A stretch of DNA of 10,540 nucleotides, from the NCBI GenBank assembly GCA_027311125.1, contig DAICZO010000220.1, positions 1-10,540 of the forward strand, given 5' to 3'. Each line of letters starts with the position of its first letter. Position 1 is the stretch's first letter. The stretch comes from Acidobacteriaceae bacterium (GTDB lineage: Bacteria; Acidobacteriota; Terriglobia; Terriglobales; Acidobacteriaceae). Positions 1 through 6,702 of the stretch are shown in pieces. The notes beneath the pieces are model-generated. The model was given only the letters and a program-made list of their open reading frames with translations. It did no database searches and was not told where the DNA came from. The position numbers and the translations under genes are program-made.

Positions 1-1
1 C

Positions 2-364
2 GCGCAAAACCAGGCCGTCGCCGATGCCGCCATCGTGGATGGAATCCCGCAGGTCACCGTCGAGGTTCTCAAATCCAAGCTGGACGCCAACGCCGACATC
101 TTCGTCCTCGACGTTCGCGAGCAGCACGAGTATCCCATCGCGAACCTTGGTGCACCACTCATCCCCGTCGGCGAACTGGAAAAGCGCGTCGCGGAACTGG
201 CCGCACACCGCGACCGCGAAGTCATCGTCCACTGCCGCTCCGGCGCTCGCAGCCAGAAGGCAGCCATCATCCTCAAAAACGCCGGCTTCACCAACGTCTC
301 CAACCTCACCGGCGGCATCCTCGCCTGGGCCGATAAGATCGACACCTCCATGCCCAAGTACTAA
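2..364 (+). CDS. C-terminal rhodanese domain of a probable MoeB/MoeZ-like adenylyltransferase (5' partial)
   Basis: The frame is open from the first bases of the window to TAA at 362-364, giving about 120 residues, so the start lies upstream. A GTG at 35 could begin a shorter protein, but coding continues smoothly above it and I see no ribosome binding site there. The visible part is one complete rhodanese domain: a strand with VLDVREQHEY, then NLGAPLIPVGEL, then the active-site loop VHCRSGARS with its catalytic cysteine, then a C-terminal segment NLTGGILAWA. The wording around REQHEY and the proline-rich LIPVGEL is what I know from rhodanese domains fused to the C-terminus of MoeB/ThiF-family E1-like enzymes, which activate sulfur-carrier proteins for molybdopterin or thiamin synthesis. 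In such fusions the cysteine carries a persulfide. The N-terminal adenylyltransferase part is outside the window, so a stand-alone sulfurtransferase cannot be excluded. It converges with hom across a hairpin. Confidence 0.75.
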   Translation, partial: AQNQAVADAAIVDGIPQVTVEVLKSKLDANADIFVLDVREQHEYPIANLGAPLIPVGELEKRVAELAAHRDREVIVHCRSGARSQKAAIILKNAGFTNVSNLTGGILAWADKIDTSMPKY

Positions 365-387
365 ATCCGCTCCACCACACCAAACAA

Positions 388-416
388 CAAGGGCGCACCA
401 TCACGGTGCGCCCTTG
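388..416. terminator. Hairpin terminator between convergent genes
   Basis: A perfect 12-bp inverted repeat, CAAGGGCGCACC (388-399) and GGTGCGCCCTTG (405-416), closes a five-base loop ATCAC. It sits between the stop of the rhodanese gene (364) and the stop of hom (445), which converge. No clear U-tract follows on the plus strand. On the minus strand the stem is followed by TTGTTTGG, a modest T-rich run, so it looks better suited to ending hom transcripts, though the stem could serve both genes. The structure is read directly from the sequence; the terminator role is inferred. Confidence 0.8.
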
Positions 417-444
417 CTGCGTTCTGCCAGAAACTGTGCGCTCC

Positions 445-1815
445 CTAGCCGGCGTCTTCCTTGTCTTCCATTACCAGCATCTGCAGGCAAAGCGGACGCT
501 CCAGCATGCAGTCCATCCTGGCAATCGAGGCCACTGCGTGCTCAATGGTCGAGGTCAGGCAAGGCTCCGTCGTCACCACAAACGGCAACCGGTGCTTCGG
601 ATATCCCGGCCGCTGCAGGATCGAATCAATATTCGCTCCCCCCTTCGCCCACGCACCAGAGATAGCCGATACGATTCCCGGTTTGTCATCCACCACAAAT
701 CGCAGATAATGCGGAGCCATAAACTCCCCGGTCACGGCCCGCTTGCGCACCGGCAACTGTACCGTCCTGCACCCCTGCGCCACTGCCAGCAGGTCCGACA
801 CTACCGCAACCGCCGTCGGCTCCCCGCCCGCGCCAGGGCCAGAGAACACCACGTCGCCACCAAAGCGGCCGCTCACCACCACCATATTCTGCGTCACATG
901 CGACCATGCAATCGGCGAAGCTAGCGGCACCAGCATCGGAGCAACCCGCGCATGCACGATCGTGCCCTCGCCCTTCACATTGGATAGCTGTGCCCGCGAG
1001 ATCTGACGGATCGTGCAGCCCAGCTCCTTCGCATAGGTAAAATCGATCGCCTCAATTGCAGCGATGCTCTGCGTCGCCACCGCATCCGGGTCCAGCTCCG
1101 CATGCAGTGCTATCCGCGACAGGATACACAGCTTGGCTCGTGCATCGAAGCCATCCACATCCGCCGAAGGATCCGTCTCGGCATAACCCAGATGCTGCGC
1201 ATCCGCCAGCACCGTCGCGTAGTCCGCACCTGTCTCCATGCGGCTCAAGATGTAGTTGCACGTGCCATTCACAATCCCGCTCAGGCGCGTAACCGTGTCG
1301 CCCGAAAGCCCCTGCAGCATCCCCGGAATCACCGGTACGCCGCCCGCCACCGCTGCGCCATACACCAGTTGCACGCCATGCTGCTCTGCCAGCCGAGCCA
1401 GCCCCGCGCCGCGATACGCGATCAACTGCTTGTTCGCCGTCACTACGGATTTGCCCGCCGCCAGCGCCTTGCGCAGCCAACCCTCCACCGGGTTCAGACC
1501 GCCCATCAGCTCAATCACCACGTCCACATCCGACGCGAGAATCAAAGCTATATCGTCCGTCCACACTACCGACGCCGGCACCCGCTTTCCTGCCGCTGAA
1601 CTGCGCTTGCGTTCAAACCCGCGATTGAAGATATGCGTCAGCTCAATCCCCGGAAACTTCGAGGCCGCCAGCACCTCGGCCACCGAACTGCCCACCGTGC
1701 CAAAGCCCAGTATCGCCACCTTCACCACGGCGGACTTGCCTGCTGTGACAGCCTTCGCCACCTTTACGGTCGTTGCGACCGCCTTCTTCCCCTGCTGCCT
1801 GCTCTTGATTGCCAT
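445..1815 (-). CDS. hom: Homoserine dehydrogenase with C-terminal ACT domain
   Basis: The 456-residue protein matches the monofunctional, ACT-containing homoserine dehydrogenase family, which reduces aspartate-4-semialdehyde to homoserine with NAD(P)H on the way to threonine and methionine. Visible landmarks are the Rossmann loop GFGTVG (37-42), TANKQLIA (126-133), GIVNGTCNYILSRM (180-193), the signature ETDPSADVDGFDARAKL (213-229) with the conserved aspartates and catalytic lysine K228, and GPGAGGEPTA (326-335). Residues about 368-448 form an ACT domain (HYLRFVVDDKPGIVSAIS), usually the site of threonine feedback. The usual family length is 430-440 residues; the excess is a basic Lys/Ala/Val-rich leader of about 30 residues before the Rossmann strand. 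The ATG at 1815 has only a weak AAGAG one base away, so a later GTG start near the VVKVAILG strand is possible. It lies 4 bp downstream of guaD on the same strand, which suggests co-transcription. Confidence 0.95.
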   Translation of the reverse strand: MAIKSRQQGKKAVATTVKVAKAVTAGKSAVVKVAILGFGTVGSSVAEVLAASKFPGIELTHIFNRGFERKRSSAAGKRVPASVVWTDDIALILASDVDVVIELMGGLNPVEGWLRKALAAGKSVVTANKQLIAYRGAGLARLAEQHGVQLVYGAAVAGGVPVIPGMLQGLSGDTVTRLSGIVNGTCNYILSRMETGADYATVLADAQHLGYAETDPSADVDGFDARAKLCILSRIALHAELDPDAVATQSIAAIEAIDFTYAKELGCTIRQISRAQLSNVKGEGTIVHARVAPMLVPLASPIAWSHVTQNMVVVSGRFGGDVVFSGPGAGGEPTAVAVVSDLLAVAQGCRTVQLPVRKRAVTGEFMAPHYLRFVVDDKPGIVSAISGAWAKGGANIDSILQRPGYPKHRLPFVVTTEPCLTSTIEHAVASIARMDCMLERPLCLQMLVMEDKEDAG

Positions 1816-1819
1816 GCTC

Positions 1820-2293
1820 TTAGTAGTCGATTCTGCCGGCGTACTCGCGCCATGCGTTGAAACTGGAGATAGCCTCCTCGGCCATCATCCGTACCGTGGG
1901 AATGCGCCGCTCACTGTGGCTGCGCTGCACTTCGTCATACAGAAAGGCATCGTCGAAGCCCACCGCAGCGGCGTCTGCGGCGCCATTGCCAAAGTAGATC
2001 GCCTCGCACCGCGCCCAGTAGATCGCCGACAGACACATCGGGCAGGGCTCACAACTGGTATAGATCGTGCAGCCCTTCAGCTCAAACGTCTTCAGCTCCG
2101 CACACGCATGGCGAATCGCCATAACCTCGGCATGCGCGGTCGGATCGTTGATCGCAGTCACCTGGTTCACACCGCTCGCAATCACCGCGTTGTCCCGCAC
2201 AATCACCGCGCCAAACGGGCCGCCACGCCCAGAAACCACGTTCTCCGTCGCCAGCGCGATCGCCTGTTGCATAAAGAGAGGGTTTCCCTGCAT
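1820..2293 (-). CDS. guaD: Guanine deaminase (cytidine-deaminase fold)
   Basis: This 157-residue protein strongly resembles the Bacillus-type guanine deaminase, which hydrolyses guanine to xanthine and ammonia. It shows GGPFGAV (24-30), the zinc-site motif DPTAHAEV (50-57) with His54 and proton-shuttling Glu56, and TSCEPCPMC (79-87) with zinc ligands Cys84 and Cys87. The family-specific C-terminus is also present (GFDDAFLYDE, then FNAWREYAGRIDY). These features separate it from the tRNA deaminase TadA and from the unrelated amidohydrolase-type guanine deaminase. I prefer the ATG at 2293 because AAGGA lies 11 bases upstream and the N-terminus then aligns with known family members. An ATG at 2305 would add four residues, but it directly abuts AAGG and has no usable spacing. 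It is divergent from the ureide cluster and supplies xanthine, the precursor of urate, so its position fits purine catabolism. Confidence 0.93.
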   Translation of the reverse strand: MQGNPLFMQQAIALATENVVSGRGGPFGAVIVRDNAVIASGVNQVTAINDPTAHAEVMAIRHACAELKTFELKGCTIYTSCEPCPMCLSAIYWARCEAIYFGNGAADAAAVGFDDAFLYDEVQRSHSERRIPTVRMMAEEAISSFNAWREYAGRIDY

Positions 2294-2337
2294 GGTGCTC
2301 GACATCCTTATCGTGCTGCTTGGAGTAGTGAGTGACG

Positions 2338-2343
2338 GATAAT
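2338..2343 (+). promoter_or_regulatory. Candidate -10 box for the allB operon
   Basis: GATAAT differs from the TATAAT consensus at one base. Its end lies seven bases before the allB ATG at 2351, so transcription from it would begin at or next to the start codon, giving a leaderless message. Consistent with this, no good ribosome binding site precedes allB. I see no convincing -35 hexamer at 16-18 bp spacing, so the promoter call is tentative. Confidence 0.35.
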
Positions 2344-2352
2344 CAAGATTAT
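2339..2352. repeat. Inverted repeat over the allB start, possible operator
   Basis: ATAATC (2339-2344) and GATTAT (2347-2352) form a perfect 6-bp inverted repeat with an AA centre. It covers most of the candidate -10 box and the first two bases of the allB ATG, in the only non-coding gap between guaD and allB. Its position would suit a repressor that blocks the ureide operon. No regulator gene is visible in the window, so the operator role is inferred from placement alone. Confidence 0.3.
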
Positions 2353-3700
2353 GGCACAGGCCTTCCTCTCCCATCGAGTGGTCACACCCCACGGCACACG
2401 CCCCGGAGCCCTGCTCATCGACGACGCGCGCATCCTCGCCGTCTGCTCTCCAGACCAGATTCCCAGCCACGCCCAGCGCATCGACTGTGGCAACGCGGCC
2501 ATCCTCCCCGGCCTCGTCGACTCCCACGTCCACATCAACCAGCCAGGCCGCACTGAGTGGGAAGGCTTCCGCACCGCAACCCGCGCCGCCGCCGCCGGGG
2601 GCTACACCACCCTCGTCGACATGCCGCTCAACTGCCTGCCCGAGACCACCACCGTCGCTGCACTCAACGCGAAACGCCGCTCCGCTCAGGGCGAGTGCTT
2701 CGTCGACTGGATCTCCTGGGGTGGTGCCGTCGCTGACAATCAACAGCACCTGCTACCCCTTGCCGCCGCCGGAGTCCCCGGCTTTAAATGCTTCCTCATC
2801 TATCCCGGCTGCGACGGCTTCACCATGATCGACCAGCAGCAACTCGAAGCCGCCCTGCCATCCATCGCCCAAACCGGCCTGCCGCTGTTGGTCCACGCCG
2901 AACTCGCCGCGCCCATCTACCACGCCACCCAGAGCCTCCACAACGCCGACTGGCGCAGCTACGCCACCTATCTCGCCTCGCGCCCCGACGAAGCCGAACT
3001 GCAGGCCATCCGCCTGATGATTCGCCTCTGCCGCCAGTATCGCTTCCGTCTGCATATCGTTCATCTCTCCACCGCGCTGGCCCTGCCCGATCTGCAAGCC
3101 GCCCGTGCCGGAGGCCTGCCCATCACCGTCGAGACCTGTCCGCACTACCTCCACTTCGCCGCCGAAAACATCGCCGACGGAGCCACCCTCTGGAAGTGCG
3201 CCCCGCCCATCCGCAGCCAGCACAACCGCGAAGCCCTGTGGCAGGGCCTCCGCGACGGCATCCTCGACATGATCGTCACCGACCACTCCCCCTGCCCGCC
3301 ACACATGAAGCAGACCGAGTCCGGCCGCTTCGATCTCGCCTGGGGCGGCATCGCCAGCCTCTCCGTCGCGCTGCCCGTCGTCTACTCCGAGTGCCTCCGG
3401 CGCGGCTTCACCCTCGACCACATCGCCCGCTGGATGAGCAGTGCCCCCGCCGCACTCGCCAGCCTCGGCGATCAGGCCGGTGCACTCATCCCCGGCCGCG
3501 ACGCCAACTTCATCCTCTTCGATCCTGAAGCCACCTTCACCATCACTCCCGAAACCCTCCACTACCGCCACCTCGTTTCGCCCTATCTCGGCGAGACGGT
3601 CCACGGACTCGTTCAGGGCACCTACCTGCGCGGTGTCCCGGTCTTTCAGCAGGGCAGCTTCGCACCAATCCCCACTGGCCGCGAGGTCGCGCTATCCTAG
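2351..3700 (+). CDS. allB: Allantoinase
   Basis: The 449-residue protein belongs to the cyclic amidohydrolase superfamily (hydantoinase, dihydropyrimidinase, dihydroorotase, allantoinase), with family-typical length. It opens the hydantoin ring of allantoin to give allantoate. All residues for the binuclear metal site can be seen: His59 and His61 in DSHVHINQPG, Lys146 in GVPGFKCFL (the lysine that becomes carboxylated), His182 in LLVHAEL, His238 in HIVHLST, and Asp311 in VTDHSPCPP. ETCPHYL (261-267) is also shared by bacterial allantoinases. Substrate choice within this superfamily is hard to judge from motifs alone. Here it is supported by direct linkage to uricase, HIU hydrolase, OHCU decarboxylase and an allantoate amidohydrolase. 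The ATG at 2351 is preceded by no clear ribosome binding site and lies just after a possible -10 box. It is the first gene of the plus-strand cluster, 11 bp before uraD. Confidence 0.92.
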   Translation: MAQAFLSHRVVTPHGTRPGALLIDDARILAVCSPDQIPSHAQRIDCGNAAILPGLVDSHVHINQPGRTEWEGFRTATRAAAAGGYTTLVDMPLNCLPETTTVAALNAKRRSAQGECFVDWISWGGAVADNQQHLLPLAAAGVPGFKCFLIYPGCDGFTMIDQQQLEAALPSIAQTGLPLLVHAELAAPIYHATQSLHNADWRSYATYLASRPDEAELQAIRLMIRLCRQYRFRLHIVHLSTALALPDLQAARAGGLPITVETCPHYLHFAAENIADGATLWKCAPPIRSQHNREALWQGLRDGILDMIVTDHSPCPPHMKQTESGRFDLAWGGIASLSVALPVVYSECLRRGFTLDHIARWMSSAPAALASLGDQAGALIPGRDANFILFDPEATFTITPETLHYRHLVSPYLGETVHGLVQGTYLRGVPVFQQGSFAPIPTGREVALS

Positions 3701-3711
3701 CCATACCTACG

Positions 3712-4125
3712 ATGAATCAAGTGCTTGCCCGCTGGAACTCGCTCGATCCAGAAACCGCCGCCACCACGGTGCTGCCCTGCTGCGGCTCAACCGCCTGGGC
3801 CGCACAGCTCGCCGCAGCCCGCCCCATCGAAGACGCAGCAACACTGCTCGACCGCTCCTCCGCCATCTGGCTTGCGCTGCCCCGGTCCGACTGGATGGAA
3901 GCCTTCAACAGCCATCCCCGCATCGGCGAAACCAAACCCCAGACCCACGCCACCGCCCAGTCGCTCCAATCCTCCACGCACGAACAAGCCACCGCCGCCG
4001 CAGCCGACGCCGCAATCAAGCTCCACCTCCGCGCCGCCAACCTCCGCTACGAGCAGCGCTTCGGACGCATCTTCCTGATCTGCGCCAGCGGCAAAACCGC
4101 TACTGAAATCCTCGCCATCCTCTAA
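3712..4125 (+). CDS. uraD: OHCU decarboxylase, cut short by an in-frame stop
   Basis: The enzyme decarboxylates 2-oxo-4-hydroxy-4-carboxy-5-ureidoimidazoline, the UraH product, to (S)-allantoin. Family features include the N-terminus RWNSLDPE, LPCCGSTAWA (21-30), RPIED (37-41), and the active-site segment FNSHPRIGE (65-73), whose His68 corresponds to the catalytic histidine. Further on are an EQ pair at 91-92, YEQRFGRIFLICASGK (113-128) and TEIL. The ORF ends at 137 residues with TAA 4123-4125, whereas the family normally runs about 165-175. The same frame continues after the stop with the expected C-terminal helices (separate entry), so this is a truncated product or an incipient pseudogene. 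As I recall from vertebrate and plant homologues, an arginine near position 160 helps bind substrate; it would be lost from the short form. No strong ribosome binding site precedes the ATG. It lies between allB and uraH. Confidence 0.85.
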   Translation: MNQVLARWNSLDPETAATTVLPCCGSTAWAAQLAAARPIEDAATLLDRSSAIWLALPRSDWMEAFNSHPRIGETKPQTHATAQSLQSSTHEQATAAAADAAIKLHLRAANLRYEQRFGRIFLICASGKTATEILAIL

Positions 4126-4227
4126 CGCCGTATGAGCAACGACGACGCCACCGAGCTGCTCGAAGCCGCCGAGCAGCAGCGGCAGATCACCGCACTGCGC
4201 CTGCAACGCTGGCTGGAGACCACTTGA
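4126..4227 (+). pseudogene. uraD: Severed C-terminal segment of uraD
   Basis: Directly after the TAA at 4123-4125, and in the same frame, 33 sense codons run to TGA at 4225-4227. They read RRMSNDDATELLEAAEQQ followed by RQITALRLQRWLETT. This matches the usual OHCU decarboxylase end: an arginine-rich turn, an ND pair, an acidic helix, and a final helix with ITxLRL. Reading the stop as one residue gives a 171-residue protein of normal family length. CAA (Gln) to TAA is the simplest single change. No other stop or frameshift is present, so any inactivation would be recent. An ATG at 4132, six bases after the stop, could allow reinitiation of a 31-residue peptide, though no ribosome binding site precedes it. 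The GGAG serving uraH lies inside this segment, and its TGA ends two bases before the uraH ATG. Confidence 0.8.
4215..4218 (+). promoter_or_regulatory. Ribosome binding site of uraH inside the uraD tail
   Basis: GGAG lies 11 bases before the ATG at 4230 and within the severed uraD reading frame. It favours the ATG at 4230 over a TTG at 4224 as the uraH start. In an intact uraD, ribosomes would terminate two bases before uraH, a layout typical of translational coupling. Confidence 0.5.
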
Positions 4228-4229
4228 CC

Positions 4230-4568
4230 ATGGGCATCTCAACCCACATCCTCGACACCGCCCTCGGACGTCCCGCTGCCAACGTGCCCGTCACGCTCGC
4301 CCGCACCATCGGCAGCGAATGGGTACCAATCCACGCCGACCGTACCGATGCTGACGGACGCTGCCAGCAACTGCTTCCTCGCGACCAGCCCCTGCAGCCC
4401 GGCACCTATCGCATCCACTTCGCCACCGCCGAGTACTACGCCCAGCAAGGCGTGCACGGGCTGTATCCATTCGTCGAAATTGTCTTTCTCGTCACCAGCA
4501 GCGACCAGCACTTCCACATCCCGCTGCTGCTCACCGCCAACGGCTACACCACCTACCGAGGGAGCTGA
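4230..4568 (+). CDS. uraH: 5-Hydroxyisourate hydrolase (transthyretin-like)
   Basis: The 112-residue protein is a full-length HIU hydrolase, the transthyretin-related enzyme that hydrolyses 5-hydroxyisourate, the product of uricase, to OHCU. The N-terminal signature STHILDTALGRPA carries His6. DADGR carries Arg44, FHIPLLL carries His96, and the protein ends in the hallmark YRGS, whose terminal serine is part of the site. These match the known catalytic His/Arg/His/Ser set, which distinguishes the enzyme from hormone-binding transthyretin. There is no signal peptide, so it should act in the cytoplasm. It starts two bases after the end of the uraD tail and is followed by uricase after four bases, so the three urate-to-allantoin genes are contiguous. 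Confidence 0.95.
   Translation: MGISTHILDTALGRPAANVPVTLARTIGSEWVPIHADRTDADGRCQQLLPRDQPLQPGTYRIHFATAEYYAQQGVHGLYPFVEIVFLVTSSDQHFHIPLLLTANGYTTYRGS
4559..4565 (+). promoter_or_regulatory. Strong ribosome binding site of uricase
   Basis: GAGGGAG overlaps the last codons of uraH and ends seven bases before the ATG at 4573. It is the clearest Shine-Dalgarno sequence in the cluster and fixes the uricase start. Confidence 0.65.
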
Positions 4569-4572
4569 TCGC

Positions 4573-5421
4573 ATGTTCGAAATCGCAGCCAACCGTTACG
4601 GAAAATCCCGCGTCCGCCTCATGAAGGTCACGCGCCACCAGCACAGCACCGACCTCTCCGACTGGACCGTACAGGTCTTGCTGCAGGGTGACTTCGACTC
4701 CGCACACCGCGACGGCGACAACAGCAAAATCCTCGCCACCGACACCATGAAAAACACTGTCTACTCCGTTGCCCGCAGCTCCACCGCGACCTCCATGGAG
4801 GAGTACGCCAAAGAACTCGCCGACTTCCTGCTCAGCCGCAATCCGCAGGTCAGCTCCGCCGCCATCCGCATCGAGAGCACCCTCTGGAAACGCCTCACCA
4901 TCGATGGCAAGCCCCACCCCACATCGTTTATGCGCGGCAGTGGCGAGCGCCAGACCACCCACGTCGAACGCGCTCAGTTCGGCCCCTTCCAGGTCCGCTC
5001 CGGCCTCGAAGATCTGGTCATCCTCAAGACCGCCAACTCCGGCTTCGAGGGCTACATCAAGGACTCGCTCACCACCCTCAAGGAGACCAGCGACCGCCTC
5101 TTCGGCACCGCCGTCAAAGCCGAGTGGAGCTACTCCTCCAGCGATCTGGACTTCAACACCATCCGCACCACCGTCCGCGAAACCATGCTCCGCACCTTCG
5201 CCGATCACGACAGTAAATCCGTCCAACAAACCCTCTACGCCATGGCTGAGGACACCCTCAACGCCGTACCGGAGGTCAGCGAAATCGAGCTCGGCATGCC
5301 CAACAAGCACTGCCTCCTGGTTGATCTCTCAGCCTTCGGACAGGACAACCCCAACCACATCTTCGTCCCCACCGACGAGCCCCACGGTTACATCGAAGCC
5401 CGCATCCGCCGCCCGGCATAA
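4573..5421 (+). CDS. Urate oxidase (cofactor-independent uricase)
   Basis: The 282-residue protein is a tandem T-fold uricase of typical length that oxidises urate with O2 to 5-hydroxyisourate and H2O2. Residues equivalent to those defined in the Aspergillus enzyme are visible: Lys11 in YGKSRVRLMKV, Thr56-Asp57 in LATDTMKNTVY, Phe158 and Arg175 in the GFEGYIKDSLTTLKETSDR region (spaced 17, as in the fungal enzyme), Gln218 in SVQQTLYAM, and Asn244/His246 in PNKHCLLVDLS. The C-terminus has the usual DEPHGYIEA. No flavin-binding motif or membrane segment is present, so this is not the FAD-type HpxO nor the membrane PuuD type. No peroxisomal-type C-terminal signal was expected or seen. The gene is called uox, pucL or uaZ in different organisms, so I leave the symbol blank. 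It lies four bases after uraH, and allC follows after 19 bases. Confidence 0.96.
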   Translation: MFEIAANRYGKSRVRLMKVTRHQHSTDLSDWTVQVLLQGDFDSAHRDGDNSKILATDTMKNTVYSVARSSTATSMEEYAKELADFLLSRNPQVSSAAIRIESTLWKRLTIDGKPHPTSFMRGSGERQTTHVERAQFGPFQVRSGLEDLVILKTANSGFEGYIKDSLTTLKETSDRLFGTAVKAEWSYSSSDLDFNTIRTTVRETMLRTFADHDSKSVQQTLYAMAEDTLNAVPEVSEIELGMPNKHCLLVDLSAFGQDNPNHIFVPTDEPHGYIEARIRRPA

Positions 5422-5440
5422 CCCCGTTCTATTTGTGACC

Positions 5441-6694
5441 ATGACAGTTACCCACTCCGATCGTGCTCAACGCGTACTCGACCGCTGCCGTCAGATCGCC
5501 GACTGCAGCGAAGTCCCCGGCGAGATCACCCGCACCTTCCTCTCCTGGCCCATGCACGACGTGCACGCGCTCCTCCGCGGCTGGATGGAGTCCGCTGGCA
5601 TGTCCGTCTCCATCGATGCCATCGGCAATCTGCGCGGCCTCTGGCCCGGCATCGCCGCCGACTCACCCCGCCTCATCATAGCCTCTCACCTGGACACCGT
5701 GCCCAACGCCGGAGCCTTCGACGGCCCGCTCGGCGTCGTGCTCGGCCTCGCACTGGTCGAGGAACTCCGCAACGCCCGGCTTCCCTTCGCGATCGAAGTC
5801 ATCGGCTTCTCCGAAGAAGAAGGCGTACGCTTCAACACTCCCTTCCTCGGCAGCCTTGCCCTCACCGGCAAACTCGACAAAGCCATGCTCGGCCTCGAAG
5901 ACGCGCACGGCATGACCCTCGCCGAAGCCATCCGCGACTTCGGCTTCGACCCTGCCAACATCCCCGCCGCCGCGCTCTCACCCCGTGCACACGCCTATCT
6001 GGAGTTTCACATCGAGCAGGGGCCCGTGCTCGAGAGCGACCGCCAACCCCTCGGGCTGGTAGCCGCCATCACCGGGCAGAGCCGCTACCTCGTCCACTTC
6101 ACCGGCAAGGCCAACCACGCCGGCACCACCCCAATGCGGCTCCGCCACGATGCCATGGCCGCTGCCGCCGAGTGGATCGTCGCCGTCGAACGCATCGCAT
6201 CCGAGCACGACGGCCTCGTCGCCACCGTTGGCCGCGTAGAAACCCGTCCCGGTGCCGGCAACGTCATCGCGGGCGACGTCTTCGCCTCCCTCGACGTCCG
6301 CCACGCCGACGACGCCCAACGCCTCAGCGCCGCCAACGCTCTCCTGCTCGCCGCCAGCCACTCCGCCAGCCGCCGTGGCGTGGAGTTCGTCGCCCGCCAG
6401 ACCATGGACCAGGCCGCCGTCCCCATGTCGCCCTGGCTCACCCAGACGCTCGCGGCCGCCGCTCAATCCGTAGGCATTCAGCCCACGCCAATGGTCAGCG
6501 GCGCAGGCCACGATGCCATGGTCCTGGCCGAAGCCATTCCCAGTTGCATGTTGTTTCTCCGCAGCCCCGGCGGCATCAGCCATCATCCCGACGAAGCCGT
6601 TCTGCCCCACGATGTAGAAGCCGCACTCGCCACCGGCACCGCCTTCCTGCAGCTTCTCGCCCAACAGCATCCCCACCTGCGCCATACACTATAG
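5441..6694 (+). CDS. allC: Allantoate amidohydrolase (M20 family)
   Basis: The 417-residue protein belongs to the M20 hydantoinase/carbamoylase family and best fits allantoate amidohydrolase, which converts allantoate to ureidoglycine, CO2 and ammonia. Metal-site residues are His83 and Asp94 (ASHLDTVPNAGAFDGPLG), Glu126-Glu127 (GFSEEEGVRF), His190 (LEFHIEQGPVLES) and His381 (GGISHHPDE). Segments shared with AllC include GQSRYLVHFTGKANHAGTTPM (from 212), VGRVETRPGAGNVI, and SGAGHDAM (353-360). Closely related N-carbamoyl-amino-acid hydrolases share these features, so the call leans partly on context: allantoinase upstream and ureidoglycine aminohydrolase immediately downstream. The frame is open upstream through uricase, but the ATG at 5441 begins where M20 homology begins. 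A GTG at 5435 is an alternative, and neither has a good ribosome binding site. It is paralogous to the second M20 gene at 7466. Confidence 0.9.
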   Translation: MTVTHSDRAQRVLDRCRQIADCSEVPGEITRTFLSWPMHDVHALLRGWMESAGMSVSIDAIGNLRGLWPGIAADSPRLIIASHLDTVPNAGAFDGPLGVVLGLALVEELRNARLPFAIEVIGFSEEEGVRFNTPFLGSLALTGKLDKAMLGLEDAHGMTLAEAIRDFGFDPANIPAAALSPRAHAYLEFHIEQGPVLESDRQPLGLVAAITGQSRYLVHFTGKANHAGTTPMRLRHDAMAAAAEWIVAVERIASEHDGLVATVGRVETRPGAGNVIAGDVFASLDVRHADDAQRLSAANALLLAASHSASRRGVEFVARQTMDQAAVPMSPWLTQTLAAAAQSVGIQPTPMVSGAGHDAMVLAEAIPSCMLFLRSPGGISHHPDEAVLPHDVEAALATGTAFLQLLAQQHPHLRHTL

Positions 6695-6702
6695 GAACCA
6701 TC

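Noticed and set aside
24..665. A Ser/Pro-rich plus-strand frame crossing the rhodanese gene, the terminator and the hom end
   Set aside because: It runs through a strong hairpin and overlaps two recognised genes in other frames, with low-complexity composition.
2306..2749. N-terminal extension of guaD on the minus strand reaching into allB
   Set aside because: The residues are antisense to allB and have no family similarity. Guanine deaminases begin close to the ATG at 2293.
2753..3604. A 283-codon minus-strand frame opposite allB
   Set aside because: It is an antisense shadow of allB caused by high GC third positions, with a composition unlike a folded protein and no family match.
4123..4125. 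Programmed recoding (selenocysteine or pyrrolysine) at the uraD stop
   Set aside because: Those use TGA or TAG, while this is TAA. No special downstream structure was recognised, and the family has no such residue here.
4769..5440. In-frame extension upstream of allC, suggesting a longer 641-residue protein
   Set aside because: The extra residues are Ser/Pro/Ala-rich out-of-frame uricase sequence. M20 homology starts only near the ATG at 5441.
6172..6702. In-frame extension upstream of allE overlapping allC
   Set aside because: It is an Arg-rich shadow frame of allC. The cupin protein starts at the ATG at 6703, which has a good ribosome binding site.
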